Source of the DNA: Pseudomonas putida NBRC 14164
Lineage (GTDB): Bacteria; Pseudomonadota; Gammaproteobacteria; Pseudomonadales; Pseudomonadaceae
Direction: 5' to 3'
Assembly: GCF_000412675.1 (NCBI RefSeq)
Contig: NC_021505.1
Coordinates: 4,830,501 to 4,894,500, forward strand
DNA: 64,000 nucleotides
A program made the translations under genes and the position numbers. The notes below the pieces were generated by a model, which was given only the letters and a program-made list of their open reading frames with translations, ran no database searches and was not told the DNA's origin. Positions within the stretch are counted from its first letter, which is position 1, and each line of letters begins with the position of its first letter. This document shows positions 1-8,491 of the stretch, piece by piece.

Positions 1-186
1 CCAAGGCTGCACCGACCAGCGCAGAGGCCCCACCGGCCCCAACTGTTGCGCCTGGCCCTGCCACAGGCTGCCACTGGCATCCCGCAGCGGCACACCTGCC
101 CCGCGAGCCACCCAGGCGGCGGGTAACTCAACGAGCAGGGTCAGGCCGAAAACCAGCAGCACCCACGCCATACCTTTACGGCTCAT
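1..186 (-). CDS. gspN: Type II secretion protein N (GspN), 3' part outside window
   Basis: Only the first 62 codons are present; the gene runs off the left edge. It starts at the ATG on 184-186, overlapping the gspM stop by 4 bases (ATGA). The start of the protein is a short basic stretch followed by a hydrophobic segment (about residues 7-20), then SGSLWQGQAQQLG and LRWSVQP, which fit the GspN pattern of G-x-LW-x-G-x-A followed by a W-containing strand. GspN is an inner-membrane accessory protein of some type II secretion systems and is not always essential. It is the last visible gene of the operon. Family assignment is from this short N-terminal part and from position. Confidence 0.75.
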   Translation of the reverse strand, partial: MSRKGMAWVLLVFGLTLLVELPAAWVARGAGVPLRDASGSLWQGQAQQLGPVGPLRWSVQPW

Positions 187-569
187 GGCTGCACCACCAG
201 GTCGAAGCGCAACGCCTTGCCATCCTGTTCCAGCCCCCATTGCAGCGGCGTTACGCCCTCTTCATGCAGGGACTGCAACCAGCCTTGCAGCACCCGTTCA
301 TCGGCCACCTGGCCACGCAGTTGCCAGGCTTTGCCTTGCACATCGACCTCGGCCAGTACGACCCGTCGCGCCTCGGCCGACTGCTTCAGGCGCTCCAGGC
401 TCAAGCCCGGGCCGCCATGCAGGCTTGCGGCTTGTTCTGCCAGCCCCCGCCACTGGCTGACCTCGCGCCATTGCGCCAAGCCCTCGCGCAGGGCCAGAAC
501 AGCCAGCAGCAACGCAATCAGCAACCAGGCGAACTTCAGCCGATGACGCTGCATCCAGTCCTGGTTCAT
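183..569 (-). CDS. gspM: Type II secretion protein M (GspM)
   Basis: A 128-residue bitopic inner-membrane protein: short cytoplasmic N-terminus (MNQDWMQRHRLK), one membrane segment at about residues 13-29, then a small periplasmic domain. GspM pairs with GspL in the assembly platform between the ATPase and the periplasmic parts of the secreton. It overlaps gspL by 4 bases at its start and gspN by 4 bases at its end, so it is probably translationally coupled on both sides. Somewhat shorter than many GspM proteins (around 160), as seen in other compact Pseudomonas systems. Identified mainly by topology, size and operon position. Confidence 0.8.
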   Translation of the reverse strand: MNQDWMQRHRLKFAWLLIALLLAVLALREGLAQWREVSQWRGLAEQAASLHGGPGLSLERLKQSAEARRVVLAEVDVQGKAWQLRGQVADERVLQGWLQSLHEEGVTPLQWGLEQDGKALRFDLVVQP

Positions 570-1642
570 GCGGCGGCTCCCAAGTCGAAGACCACTTCGC
601 CACCTTGTACCTGTACGGCAGCACCGGCAGCGTTGGCCATGTCTTGCCAGGGTGGCGTGGCGCCGTCGCCCTCTAGCCGCAGGTGCCAGCGCTGGCCATC
701 GAAGCGCACCGCCTGCAGGCGCCAGCCGGGGTGATCGCGCAGCCAGGCCTGCAAGGCTGCCTGCAGGTCTTCGAGCTGGCGGGTGCGTATCTGCTGCTGA
801 AGCTCGCTTTCCCGCAGGCGTTTTAGGGCCTGCGCGGCGTGCCGTGGGCTGGCCTGCTCACCCGTCACGGCAAACACCTGGGCGCGCCAGAGTTGTGCCT
901 GACGCCACTGCTGGTTCAACCACAGCCCACCCCAGACTGCCGCCAGTACCAGGCAGGCGGCCAACAGGCGTTGCTGCGGGCGTGAAGCGATGGGCAACGA
1001 AGGTACCTTGCGAGCGCGCTCGAACAGGCCGGGCATCGCGTCGAGCGGTGCCAGGGTGCTTGGCCAGTCGCCACTCAGTGGCACGCTTTGCATGTGTGCC
1101 CAGGGTTGCTGCGGCGCTTCACCCAGTGCTTGCGGCCATGCCAGCCAATGCTCCTGCTCGTCCTCGGCCAGCCCTTTGTACAAGGACATGCCGGGCGTTC
1201 GCTGCCAATGCCAGGCACTGCCTGCCTCAGGCCTGGGCAGCAACTGCAACTCCGCCCAGCAACGTTCTACCTGCAAGCCCCATACGCCACACTGTGCGCG
1301 CCAGTCGTCCAGTTGCTGACGCGCCACCACCAGCAAGCGAAGGTGGCCGGGCTGACGGGCCAGGCAGGCGCAGGTCACCTCGTCCGGCGGTTGCAGCAAG
1401 CGGTCTTCGAGCAACAACGGCCACTCCTCACGCTTGAGCCCGGGTGGGGCAGGCACGTGGAAGACGCTACAGGCCTCGGCAGGCAGAACAAGGGCAACCC
1501 GGGCTTGCAGGTTTGCCGGTGGCTCACCCTGCCCCTGGCGTTGCACGATGCCGCCCTCGGCCAGCGCCCAGTGCCAGACAACACCCGGGCGCAGCAACAA
1601 CCACGGTTGAGCAGGTGCGCCCCGTCGCCATTCAAATTTCAT
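566..1642 (-). CDS. gspL: Type II secretion protein L (GspL)
   Basis: 358 residues starting at the ATG on 1640-1642 (MKFEWRRG), which overlaps the gspJ stop by 4 bases; a GTG four codons upstream is possible but less likely. The N-terminal half is the cytoplasmic actin-like domain that binds the ATPase GspE (VALVLPAEACSVFHVPAP, LLLEDRLLQPPDEV). One membrane segment follows the RPQQRLL stretch (LLAACLVLAAVWGGLWL), then a periplasmic ferredoxin-like domain. GspL links GspE to GspM and GspC. Unusually, gspJ is followed directly by gspL: gspK is missing from its normal place and lies 12 kb away. Confidence 0.88.
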   Translation of the reverse strand: MKFEWRRGAPAQPWLLLRPGVVWHWALAEGGIVQRQGQGEPPANLQARVALVLPAEACSVFHVPAPPGLKREEWPLLLEDRLLQPPDEVTCACLARQPGHLRLLVVARQQLDDWRAQCGVWGLQVERCWAELQLLPRPEAGSAWHWQRTPGMSLYKGLAEDEQEHWLAWPQALGEAPQQPWAHMQSVPLSGDWPSTLAPLDAMPGLFERARKVPSLPIASRPQQRLLAACLVLAAVWGGLWLNQQWRQAQLWRAQVFAVTGEQASPRHAAQALKRLRESELQQQIRTRQLEDLQAALQAWLRDHPGWRLQAVRFDGQRWHLRLEGDGATPPWQDMANAAGAAVQVQGGEVVFDLGAAA

Positions 1643-2388
1643 GAACGCCCCCACGGGAGGGCGAAGGTGCAGACATAGGGTGCTCCATCACGCTGCAGTT
1701 CCAGACGCACGCCACGGCCGGGGTGCGCAGGTTGGTCAGAAGGCCAGGCCAGCCACTGGCCGCCCTGGTAATAAAGGACGTTCATGGCGCCAACCCGGTC
1801 GAGCCGCTCGCGCTGGACCCAGCGGGGCGTGGCGGCGGCGTACAGGTCGACCGAGCTTTCCAGCAGCAGGCGCTGCTCACGGGCCTCGAAGCGCAGCCGC
1901 TGGCGTTGCAGCCGCGAGCCACCTTCGGCTTCCGGCAGGCCGGTGGTGGCGACCCACTGTAATTGGTTGCTTGCCGGTTGCCAGTCCAGCCAGCGGCTGG
2001 CCAGGGGCAGGCGCTGGTCGTAGACGCGGCGCAGCACCGGGCTGTCGAAACGCCGCTCAAGGGCCAGGCAGAAATCCAGCACCGAGGTTTCCTGGGTGGT
2101 CACTTGCAGGCGTTCGCGCACTTTCATCCAGCCATTGACCAACGCAGCGAGCATGATGCCGAGCAGGACAGTCAGGGCCAGGGCCACCATAAGTTCAATC
2201 AGGGTAAGGCCTGCCTGACGGTGCCTTACAGGCCGAACCCGGTACTGGCCGCTGTATGGGCAACCTGTGGGAGCGGGCGTGCCCGCGAACACCGGCATAG
2301 CCGGTGCCATACACTGCGTCGCCTGATTCGCGGGCACGCCCGCTCCCACAGAGGTCGTGCAAGCCATCAGTGGTGTGAGCCAGATCAT
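1639..2388 (-). CDS. gspJ: Minor pseudopilin GspJ with a REP-extended leader
   Basis: 249 residues if translated from the ATG on 2386-2388, which overlaps the gspI stop (ATGA) as elsewhere in this operon. The prepilin peptidase site is RQAG/LTLIELMVALAL, with Gly at -1 and Glu at +5, followed by the hydrophobic helix and a GspJ-type globular domain. The unusual point is the leader: about 60 residues precede the cleavage site instead of the usual 5-20, because a REP pair (2264-2351) lies between the start and the cleavage site and is open in this frame. No ATG, GTG or TTG occurs in frame between the REP and the cleavage site. Internal starts inside the REP (ATG at 2298 or 2310) are alternatives that would leave 30-34 leader residues. 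Confidence 0.85.
   Translation of the reverse strand: MIWLTPLMACTTSVGAGVPANQATQCMAPAMPVFAGTPAPTGCPYSGQYRVRPVRHRQAGLTLIELMVALALTVLLGIMLAALVNGWMKVRERLQVTTQETSVLDFCLALERRFDSPVLRRVYDQRLPLASRWLDWQPASNQLQWVATTGLPEAEGGSRLQRQRLRFEAREQRLLLESSVDLYAAATPRWVQRERLDRVGAMNVLYYQGGQWLAWPSDQPAHPGRGVRLELQRDGAPYVCTFALPWGRS
2264..2351. repeat. REP pair inside the gspJ leader
   Basis: Two inverted copies of the Pseudomonas REP sequence (CTGTGGGAGCGGGCGTGCCC and its complement) around a short centre with its own palindrome (ACCGGC...GCCGGT). The element belongs to the same subfamily as those at 21.06, 34.21 and 59.06 kb. All the others in the window are intergenic; this one lies inside an open reading frame. Confidence 0.93.
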
Positions 2389-2753
2389 GGGCGTTCCAGA
2401 AACACGGTGTACTGGCCCAGCGGCAGGCGCTGGTCGCGGTCGGCGTACAATTGCAGTTCGCCACGGCGCAGGTCGCGCACGCCGGTGCGGCGCAATTGCA
2501 GTTGCCAATGACACGGCTGGCCACCCTGGCTCAGTTCACCCTTCACCTGATTGGCAGAAGGCCAGAATTGCTCGACGGCGAAACGTGTTTGCAGTTCACG
2601 GGCACACAACAGGCCAATGCGGTGTTGTTGCAGGTTGTCCTGCACGGCCAGGCGCTGACGCAGCACCTGGCTGGTGATCACCGCCAGCACGGCGGCAATC
2701 GCCAAGGCCACAGTGACCTCCAGCAAGGTGAAGCCACGCTGACGTTGCTTCAT
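2385..2753 (-). CDS. gspI: Minor pseudopilin GspI
   Basis: 122 residues from the ATG on 2751-2753, overlapping the gspH stop by 4 bases. Leader MKQRQRG, then the prepilin site G/FTLLEVTVALAIAAVLA with Glu at +5 and a long hydrophobic helix. The C-terminal domain, with a WQLQL strand, is typical of GspI/XcpV. GspI starts the pseudopilus tip complex with GspJ and GspK. An in-frame upstream extension to 2798 lies inside gspH and has no prepilin features, so the shorter start is chosen. Confidence 0.9.
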   Translation of the reverse strand: MKQRQRGFTLLEVTVALAIAAVLAVITSQVLRQRLAVQDNLQQHRIGLLCARELQTRFAVEQFWPSANQVKGELSQGGQPCHWQLQLRRTGVRDLRRGELQLYADRDQRLPLGQYTVFLERP

Positions 2754-3187
2754 GGCGCGACCGCCACCTGCAAGCGCCCATCGCGGCCCCACGCCCATTG
2801 CTGGCTGCCATCGGCCCAGCGCCAGCGCACGCTGCCCGGCTGTGCCCAGCCGTGCGGGGTGAACAGCAAGTGGGGCTGCGGGCTGGCGGGCCAGTCCGGG
2901 TGCAGGCCCTTGGGCCAGTCGCCAAGCCCGGCCGCCTCGACCACCCAGGCATTCCCCTCACGCCGCACGAACTCCGGGCGCTGCCCATTCCAGCGCAGCC
3001 CACGCAGCTGCCCCGCATGCCGGGCCAGCGCCGCCTGGGCCCGGGTTTCGCTGGCCAGGCGTTGCAGGGCCTGATCGACAGGCGCCTGGCCGCTGCCGAG
3101 CCCTGCCACTGCCAGCCCCGTCATCAGGCCGGCGATGGCCAGCACCACCAGCAACTCGATCAGGCTGAAGCCCCGCTGACGGCTCAC
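2750..3187 (-). CDS. gspH: Minor pseudopilin GspH
   Basis: 145 residues. Leader MSRQRG, cleavage site G/FSLIELLVVLAIAGLMTGLAVAG with Glu at +5, then a GspH/FimT-like beta domain ending in WAWGRDGRLQVAVAP. Starts 2 bases after the gspG stop and overlaps gspI by 4 bases. GspH joins the major pseudopilin to the I-J-K tip. Confidence 0.92.
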   Translation of the reverse strand: MSRQRGFSLIELLVVLAIAGLMTGLAVAGLGSGQAPVDQALQRLASETRAQAALARHAGQLRGLRWNGQRPEFVRREGNAWVVEAAGLGDWPKGLHPDWPASPQPHLLFTPHGWAQPGSVRWRWADGSQQWAWGRDGRLQVAVAP

Positions 3188-3189
3188 CC

Positions 3190-3624
3190 TTACAGCGCCC
3201 AGTTACCCAGGTCGGCATCCTGGCCTTCACCGCCCGGCTGGCCATCGGCACCCAGCGAATACACATCCACCCGGCCATGCTCACCGGGCATGCGGTACTG
3301 GTACGGGGTGCCCCATGGGTCTTCCGGCAGGCGGCGCACATAGCCGTCACTGCGCCAGGCCCGCGGCAGCGGTTCCTGGCTCGGCTTTTTCACCAGCGCG
3401 GCCAGGCCCTGTTCAGTGCTGGGAAAGCGCAGGTTGTCCAGGCGGTACATGTCCAGCGCCTGCTCCAGGGTGGCCAGGTCGGCCATCACCTTCTGCTTCA
3501 TGGCCTTGTCCTGGTTGCCCAGCACGCTGGGCGCGACCACGGCGATCAGCAGGCCGATGATGAAGATCACCACCATGATTTCCATGAGGGTGAAACCGCG
3601 CTGGCGGTTACGTTGATGCTGCAT
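3190..3624 (-). CDS. gspG: Major pseudopilin GspG
   Basis: 144 residues, main subunit of the periplasmic pseudopilus. The start is put at the ATG on 3622-3624 (MQHQRNRQRG) because AAGGAG lies 7 bases upstream of it; a GTG at 3645 in the same frame has no such site. Cleavage site G/FTLMEIMVVIFIIGLLIAVVAP with Glu at +5, then the GspG signature (NQDKAMKQKVMADLATLEQALDMYRLDN) and the C-terminal calcium-loop region (PWGTPYQYRMPGEHGRVDVYSLGADGQ...), where the conserved loop residues are visible. It has its own strong ribosome binding site, fitting the large amounts of this subunit needed. Confidence 0.96.
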   Translation of the reverse strand: MQHQRNRQRGFTLMEIMVVIFIIGLLIAVVAPSVLGNQDKAMKQKVMADLATLEQALDMYRLDNLRFPSTEQGLAALVKKPSQEPLPRAWRSDGYVRRLPEDPWGTPYQYRMPGEHGRVDVYSLGADGQPGGEGQDADLGNWAL

Positions 3625-3641
3625 GGCAGTACTCCTTGTAT

Positions 3642-4844
3642 TCACAGTTGCAGGCCCTGGTTGAGTTGCATGATCGGCAGCAGCACCGCCAGCACGATGA
3701 ACAGCACCACAGCGCCCATCACCAGGATCATCAGGGGTTCGAACAGCGCCATGGCGGTATCCACCTGGCGGGCAAAGCCACGCTCCTGGTCGTCGGCCAC
3801 GCGCTCAAGCATGTCGGCCAGGGTGCCGCTGGCCTCGCCGCTGCCGACCATGTTCACCAGCAGCGGTGGGAATTGCTGGCTGGCATCCAGCGCACGGTGC
3901 AGGCTGGTGCCGCCCTGCACTTGCTGGCGGACCTGCTCCATGGCCAGGCGGATGCGCCGGTTGCCGACCGTTTCGGTAGCTACTTGCAAGGCTTCGAGCA
4001 GGGCTACGCCACTGCCGCTGAGAATCGCCAGGCTGCGTGCCAGGCGTGCGCTTTCCAGCACCTGCAACAGGCTGCCGATACGAGGCAGGCACAGCAGCAT
4101 CTGGTCGCGGCGCAGGCACCAGTGCGGCTTGCGCAACAGCAAGGTGCCGAGCACGCCCATCAATAGCGCCAGGCCCAGCAACCAGGGCCCGGCCTGCACC
4201 AGCCCCTCGCTCAGGCCGATCAGCAACGCGGTGATCAGCGGCAGGCTTTGCCCCGCGTGGGCAAACTGTTCGGTGAGCTTGGGCACGACAAAAGTCATCA
4301 GGCCTACGACCACGGCAAGCGATACGCCCATCAGTACGGTGGGATAGATCAGCGCAGTACGCGCCTTGTGCTGTTGCCGTTGCACCTGTTCAAGGTGATC
4401 GGCCAGCCGGGTCAGCACCTGTGCCAGGCGCCCGGAGCGTTCGCCGGCCTCGACCAGCGCGCAGTACAAGCCAGTGAATGGCGCCCCCTGGCGCGCCAGG
4501 CTGCGGGCCAGGCCCAGGCCTTCGGCAAGGGAGCCACGCAGGGCCACCATCACACTGTGCAGGGCAGGTTGACGCAACTGACGCTCAAGGGTGCCCAAGG
4601 CATCGACCAAGGGGATGCCGGCACCGGTCAATGTGGCCAGCTGACGGGTCAGTTCACACAGCTGGGCACGGCTCAAACGCTGGCGCCGGGGTTGCCGATT
4701 ACTGCTGTCCTGGCGCTGCAACTGGCGGGCAAAAAGCCCCTGATCGCGCAGCAACTGACGCGCATGGCGTTCACTGTCAGCCTGCACGCTGGCCTTGCGG
4801 GTCTTGCCGGCGAGGTCGACGGCCAAGTAGCGATAGGTCGGCAT
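3642..4844 (-). CDS. gspF: Type II secretion inner-membrane protein GspF
   Basis: 400 residues, the normal GspF size. Two homologous GspF domains (about 65-190 and 270-390) with the repeated pattern LATLTGAGIPLVDAL / LAILSGSGVALLEAL, followed by E-SG-L motifs (VEAGERSGRLAQVL and VGSGEASGTLADML) and three membrane helices. Polytopic platform protein that contacts GspE and GspL. Starts 3 bases after gspE. Confidence 0.96.
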   Translation of the reverse strand: MPTYRYLAVDLAGKTRKASVQADSERHARQLLRDQGLFARQLQRQDSSNRQPRRQRLSRAQLCELTRQLATLTGAGIPLVDALGTLERQLRQPALHSVMVALRGSLAEGLGLARSLARQGAPFTGLYCALVEAGERSGRLAQVLTRLADHLEQVQRQQHKARTALIYPTVLMGVSLAVVVGLMTFVVPKLTEQFAHAGQSLPLITALLIGLSEGLVQAGPWLLGLALLMGVLGTLLLRKPHWCLRRDQMLLCLPRIGSLLQVLESARLARSLAILSGSGVALLEALQVATETVGNRRIRLAMEQVRQQVQGGTSLHRALDASQQFPPLLVNMVGSGEASGTLADMLERVADDQERGFARQVDTAMALFEPLMILVMGAVVLFIVLAVLLPIMQLNQGLQL

Positions 4845-4847
4845 GGT

Positions 4848-6299
4848 TTAGCCCTGCACCACACGCAGTACTTCGGCCAGGCTGGTCTCGCCACGGGCCA
4901 GGCAGTCGCTGGCCATTGCGACCAGGCTCTGCCGGCGCCCGGCCAGGTACTCCTGCATGGCCAGTTCACTGGCGCCGTCATACAGCAGGCCGATCAGCCC
5001 GGCATCCAGTTCGATGAATTCGTACAGGCCCAGGCGCCCGGCATAGCCGCTGCCCTGGCACTGCTCGCAGCCCACCGCGTGGTAGCTGCTGCCCAGCGAC
5101 GTCAGTTCTGGCCACAGGTCACGCTCGGCAGCTTGCAGCGGGTGCGCCACGGCGCAACTGCACAGACGCCGCACCAGCCGCTGGGCCAGCACACCGCGCA
5201 GGCACGAGGCAATCAGAAACGGCTCGATACCCATGTCGCGCAGGCGGGTCACCGCACCCACGGCACTGTTGGTGTGCAGGGTGGACAGCACCAGGTGGCC
5301 GGTCAGGCTGGCCTGCACGGCTATTTGCGCGGTTTCCTGGTCACGGATTTCGCCGAGCATGATCACGTCCGGGTCCTGACGCAGGATGGCGCGCAAGCCA
5401 CTGGCGAACGTCAGCCCCGCACGCGGGTTGATGGCGGTCTGGCCGATGCCGGCGATGGCGTATTCCACCGGATCCTCGACGGTGAGAATGTTGCGGCTGC
5501 CATCGTTGAGGCTGTTGAGGCTGGCGTACAGGGTGGTGGTCTTGCCCGAACCGGTCGGGCCGGTGGACAGCACGATACCGTTGGGCCGCGCCAGGCAACT
5601 GCGCAGGCCCTGCAACACCGCGGGCGGCATGCCCAGGTTGCCCAGCGCGAGCAAGCTGGCCTGCTTGTCGAGCACACGCATGACCACGCGCTCGCCATGG
5701 ATGCCGGGCAGGGTCGAAACCCGCACATCCACCTCGCGCCCTGCCGCGCGCAGGGTAATACGGCCGTCCTGGGGCTGGCGCTTCTCGGCAATATCCAGCC
5801 GTGCCATGACCTTGATCCGCGACACCAGCATGGCCGACAGCGCACGCGGCGGGCGTAGCACTTCGCGCAGGTGGCCATCGACGCGCAGGCGCACCACCAG
5901 GCTTTGCTCGAAGGTTTCGATATGGATGTCCGAGGCGCGCAGGCGCAGCGCCTGGCCGAACAGGCCGTTGATCAGGCGAATTACCGGGGCTTCGTCATCG
6001 CTTTCCAGCAGGTCTTCGACCTGCGGCATCTCGCTCATCAGGCTGTCCAGGTCGACCTGGTCGCCGATGCCTTCGATCAGCGCTTGATTGGCGCCATCGC
6101 CGGCCTGGTACAGCTGGCCGAGGCGCTCGTCGAACACGGCAGGCTCCAGGTATTCGAGCATGCAGGGCTGGCCATGTACCCGCAGCAGTTCCTGCAACTG
6201 GGCACTGTCGGCGTCGGGCCGCAGCCACAGCTGCCAGCCCTGTTCCGTCGTGGTCATGGCCACCCCGCTCTGGCGTGCCTGGCGATACGGCAACATCAC
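4848..6299 (-). CDS. gspE: Type II secretion ATPase GspE
   Basis: 483 residues; cytoplasmic hexameric ATPase that drives pseudopilus assembly. N-terminal GspL-binding domain to about residue 100, then the catalytic core with Walker A GPTGSGKTTT (about 243-252), Asp box (LTVEDPVEYAI), Walker B VIMLGEIRDQETA (about 309-321) and His box (GHLVLSTLHTNSA). The zinc-binding C-terminal module is unusual: the first pair is C-S-C (CxC, near 379-381) rather than CxxC, while the second pair is normal (CEQC). The start at 6299 overlaps the gspD stop by 4 bases; MTTTEQGW, 14 codons later, is an alternative start. Confidence 0.96.
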   Translation of the reverse strand: MMLPYRQARQSGVAMTTTEQGWQLWLRPDADSAQLQELLRVHGQPCMLEYLEPAVFDERLGQLYQAGDGANQALIEGIGDQVDLDSLMSEMPQVEDLLESDDEAPVIRLINGLFGQALRLRASDIHIETFEQSLVVRLRVDGHLREVLRPPRALSAMLVSRIKVMARLDIAEKRQPQDGRITLRAAGREVDVRVSTLPGIHGERVVMRVLDKQASLLALGNLGMPPAVLQGLRSCLARPNGIVLSTGPTGSGKTTTLYASLNSLNDGSRNILTVEDPVEYAIAGIGQTAINPRAGLTFASGLRAILRQDPDVIMLGEIRDQETAQIAVQASLTGHLVLSTLHTNSAVGAVTRLRDMGIEPFLIASCLRGVLAQRLVRRLCSCAVAHPLQAAERDLWPELTSLGSSYHAVGCEQCQGSGYAGRLGLYEFIELDAGLIGLLYDGASELAMQEYLAGRRQSLVAMASDCLARGETSLAEVLRVVQG

Positions 6300-8062
6300 C
6301 AGGCACCGCCTTCGAGGCGTGCGCGGCTGGAGGGGAACACCTGCAACAACGGCGTGCCCTCTGCAAGGTCCGGCAGTTGCAGCGGTGTGGTCTGCTGCAG
6401 GGTGCGGTATTTGTCTTCGCTGAGCCCGGCCAGGCTCGGCCCGTCCCGCAGGATGCGCGGGCGGATGAACACCATCAGGTTCTGCTTGGTGTTCCTGGTG
6501 GCATCGGAGCGGAACAGCCGGCCCAGGTAAGGGATATCACCGAGCAGCGGCACGCGCTGGTTACTGGTGCTCAACTCGTCGCTGATCAGGCCGCCGAGAA
6601 TGACCAGGCCATTGTCTTCGACCATGACCTTGGTCTTGATCTCGCGCTTGTTGGTGATCACGTCGCTGGCCGCGCTGGACTCGGCAATCGACGACACCTC
6701 CTGGACAATGTCCAGGCGCACGCTGTTGTCGATGTTGATCTGCGGCTTGATACGCAGCTTCACCCCGACCTCTTTGCGCTCGATGGTCTGGTACGGGTTG
6801 GCGTTGTTTTGCGTGACCGAGCCGGTAACGAAGGGCACTTCCTGGCCGACCAGGATCGACGCTTCGGCGTTGTCCAGGGTCAACAGGGTGGGCGTGGACA
6901 GCAAGTTGAAGCCGCTCTTGCCCTTCAGTGCATTGACCAGCATGGCAAAGTTGAACCCGCCGCCGAAATGGCCGATGCCCGCCGTGGCGCCGGTAGTCGC
7001 GGACAACAGGTCGCCAAGCGCCTCGTTGTCACCACTGGCAGCAGCCCCGGCGATATTGGCGATGTTCACCCCGTTGCTGCCAAAATTGACGATGCCGGCG
7101 CCGAATTTTTCGTCGGCAAACAGCCATTGCACACCCAGCTCCTGGGCGCTGCTGTCGGACACCTCGGCGATGATGGCTTCCACCACCACCTGGGCACGAC
7201 GGATGTCCAGCTGTTCGACGATGGCGCGGTAGTCGGCCAGCTCGCTGTCGGGGCCGACCATGACCACGGCGTTGGTGCCTTCTTCGTACTCCAGGCGAAT
7301 GCCCGGGCCACCGGCGGCGGCCATTACCGGCCTGTCCTTGCCCTCGCCTTCGCCCGTGCCTTCAGCCGGCGCCATGCCTTCCTGGCTCAGCCCGCGCAGC
7401 ACCTTGACCACTTCACCTGCATTGGCGTGCCTAAGGTAGATGACCTGGGTACTGCCGTTGCCAGGTGCTTCCTGGGGGCGGTCGAGCTGGCGCAGCAGGC
7501 TGGCGATTCGGTCCAGGTTGCTGCGCCAGTCGGTCACCACCAACTGGTGCGCCGCCGGGTACGGTGTGATTACCCCGACCCGTGGGTCGATCAGCGGTTT
7601 GAGGATGCCCAGCACCTGCTCGCTGGCGGCGTTGCGCACGTTGAATACCCGCGTCGCCACGCTGTCACTGCCTTCGCCCTGCTGCCCACCCGCCTCGACC
7701 GGCACCGGCTCCAGGCGCGCGGCCTGGTCGGGGACGATCTTCACGCTGCCATTGGGCAGGTCGACAGTGGCGTAACCCTGGGCGCGCAACTGCGCCAGGA
7801 AGATGTCGTAGATGGCATCGGCGTCGTGCAGGTCGACGGTGCGCACGGTGACCTTGCCCTTGACCCGGGGGTCGACGATGAAGGTGGTGCCGGTGATGCG
7901 CGACACGCTGTCGATGAACTCGCCCAGTTCGGTGTCGACGAAGTTCACCTCGTACATCGGCGTACCATTTTCATCGAACACCGGCTCTTCGGCGCGGGCC
8001 TCAGGTAGGCCTATGGCCAGGGCCAGGCTCAGCACGGCGGCCACGCAGTATCTAACAGGCAT
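6296..8062 (-). CDS. gspD: Outer-membrane secretin GspD
   Basis: 588 residues with a Sec signal peptide (cleavage after ARA). The N0 domain is visible (YEVNFVDTELGEFIDSVSRITGTTFIVDPRVKGKVTV), followed by N1-N3 repeats, including the conserved RVFNVRNAASEQVLGILKPLI and QVVVEAIIAEV. The secretin core ends with VPLLGDIPYLGRLFRS and LMVFIRPRIL. Forms the outer-membrane channel. It is shorter than many GspD proteins (about 650) and has little C-terminal S domain. No pilotin gene was seen in the window. Confidence 0.96.
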   Translation of the reverse strand: MPVRYCVAAVLSLALAIGLPEARAEEPVFDENGTPMYEVNFVDTELGEFIDSVSRITGTTFIVDPRVKGKVTVRTVDLHDADAIYDIFLAQLRAQGYATVDLPNGSVKIVPDQAARLEPVPVEAGGQQGEGSDSVATRVFNVRNAASEQVLGILKPLIDPRVGVITPYPAAHQLVVTDWRSNLDRIASLLRQLDRPQEAPGNGSTQVIYLRHANAGEVVKVLRGLSQEGMAPAEGTGEGEGKDRPVMAAAGGPGIRLEYEEGTNAVVMVGPDSELADYRAIVEQLDIRRAQVVVEAIIAEVSDSSAQELGVQWLFADEKFGAGIVNFGSNGVNIANIAGAAASGDNEALGDLLSATTGATAGIGHFGGGFNFAMLVNALKGKSGFNLLSTPTLLTLDNAEASILVGQEVPFVTGSVTQNNANPYQTIERKEVGVKLRIKPQINIDNSVRLDIVQEVSSIAESSAASDVITNKREIKTKVMVEDNGLVILGGLISDELSTSNQRVPLLGDIPYLGRLFRSDATRNTKQNLMVFIRPRILRDGPSLAGLSEDKYRTLQQTTPLQLPDLAEGTPLLQVFPSSRARLEGGAW

Positions 8063-8065
8063 CGT

Positions 8066-8491
8066 TCATCCTTGCCGCTTGAAGCCGGTCACGGCGGGGC
8101 GTGGCGGCCAGGGCAGGCGTTCACGCCGCCCCTGGTTGTTGAAAATCAGGCCATCGGTGTCGATGTCCTGCAGCACGATCCCCGGCGCCAGGCGCTGACC
8201 GCGGGCCAGGGTGCGCACCTGCTCGCCGTAGCGCAGCACCACCACACTGGAAGACAGCGGCTGCGCCCTGAGGCCGCCGAGGTAGTGCAATGGCAGGCGG
8301 GTAATGGCGATGGCACCGTCGTCGATGGGCGCTTGCCAGTGGCCGACCATCAGCCCCGGCAGCGGGTTGGCGACCGTCGCCGGCACCATGGCCGGTTGCG
8401 GCTGGCGGCTCAGTTGCAGCACGCACTGGGCGGCCAGCCAGCCGGCCAGCGTCAGGCCAGCGCCGGTGAACAAGCGCGAGGCGAGTGTCAC
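8066..8491 (-). CDS. gspC: Short GspC-like inner-membrane protein
   Basis: 141 residues from a GTG on 8489-8491 that overlaps the stop of the preceding gene (GTGA). One N-terminal membrane segment (about residues 5-25) and a periplasmic homology-region-like domain (ITRLPLHYLGGLRAQPLSSSVVVLRYGEQVRTLARGQRLAPGIVLQDIDTDGLIFNNQGRRERLPWP), which matches the GspC HR pattern L-x-G-x...G-x-x-L...I-x-x-D-G-V-x-x-x-x-G-x-x-E-x-L. There is no C-terminal PDZ or coiled-coil domain, so it is about half the usual length. It should connect GspD to the GspL/M platform. An open frame extends upstream to 8614 but lies within the neighbouring gene. Confidence 0.85.
   Translation of the reverse strand: MTLASRLFTGAGLTLAGWLAAQCVLQLSRQPQPAMVPATVANPLPGLMVGHWQAPIDDGAIAITRLPLHYLGGLRAQPLSSSVVVLRYGEQVRTLARGQRLAPGIVLQDIDTDGLIFNNQGRRERLPWPPRPAVTGFKRQG

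Noticed and set aside
2388..2514. N-terminal extension of gspJ to 2514
   Set aside because: It lies inside gspI in another frame; the ATG at 2388 overlaps the gspI stop as in the rest of the operon.
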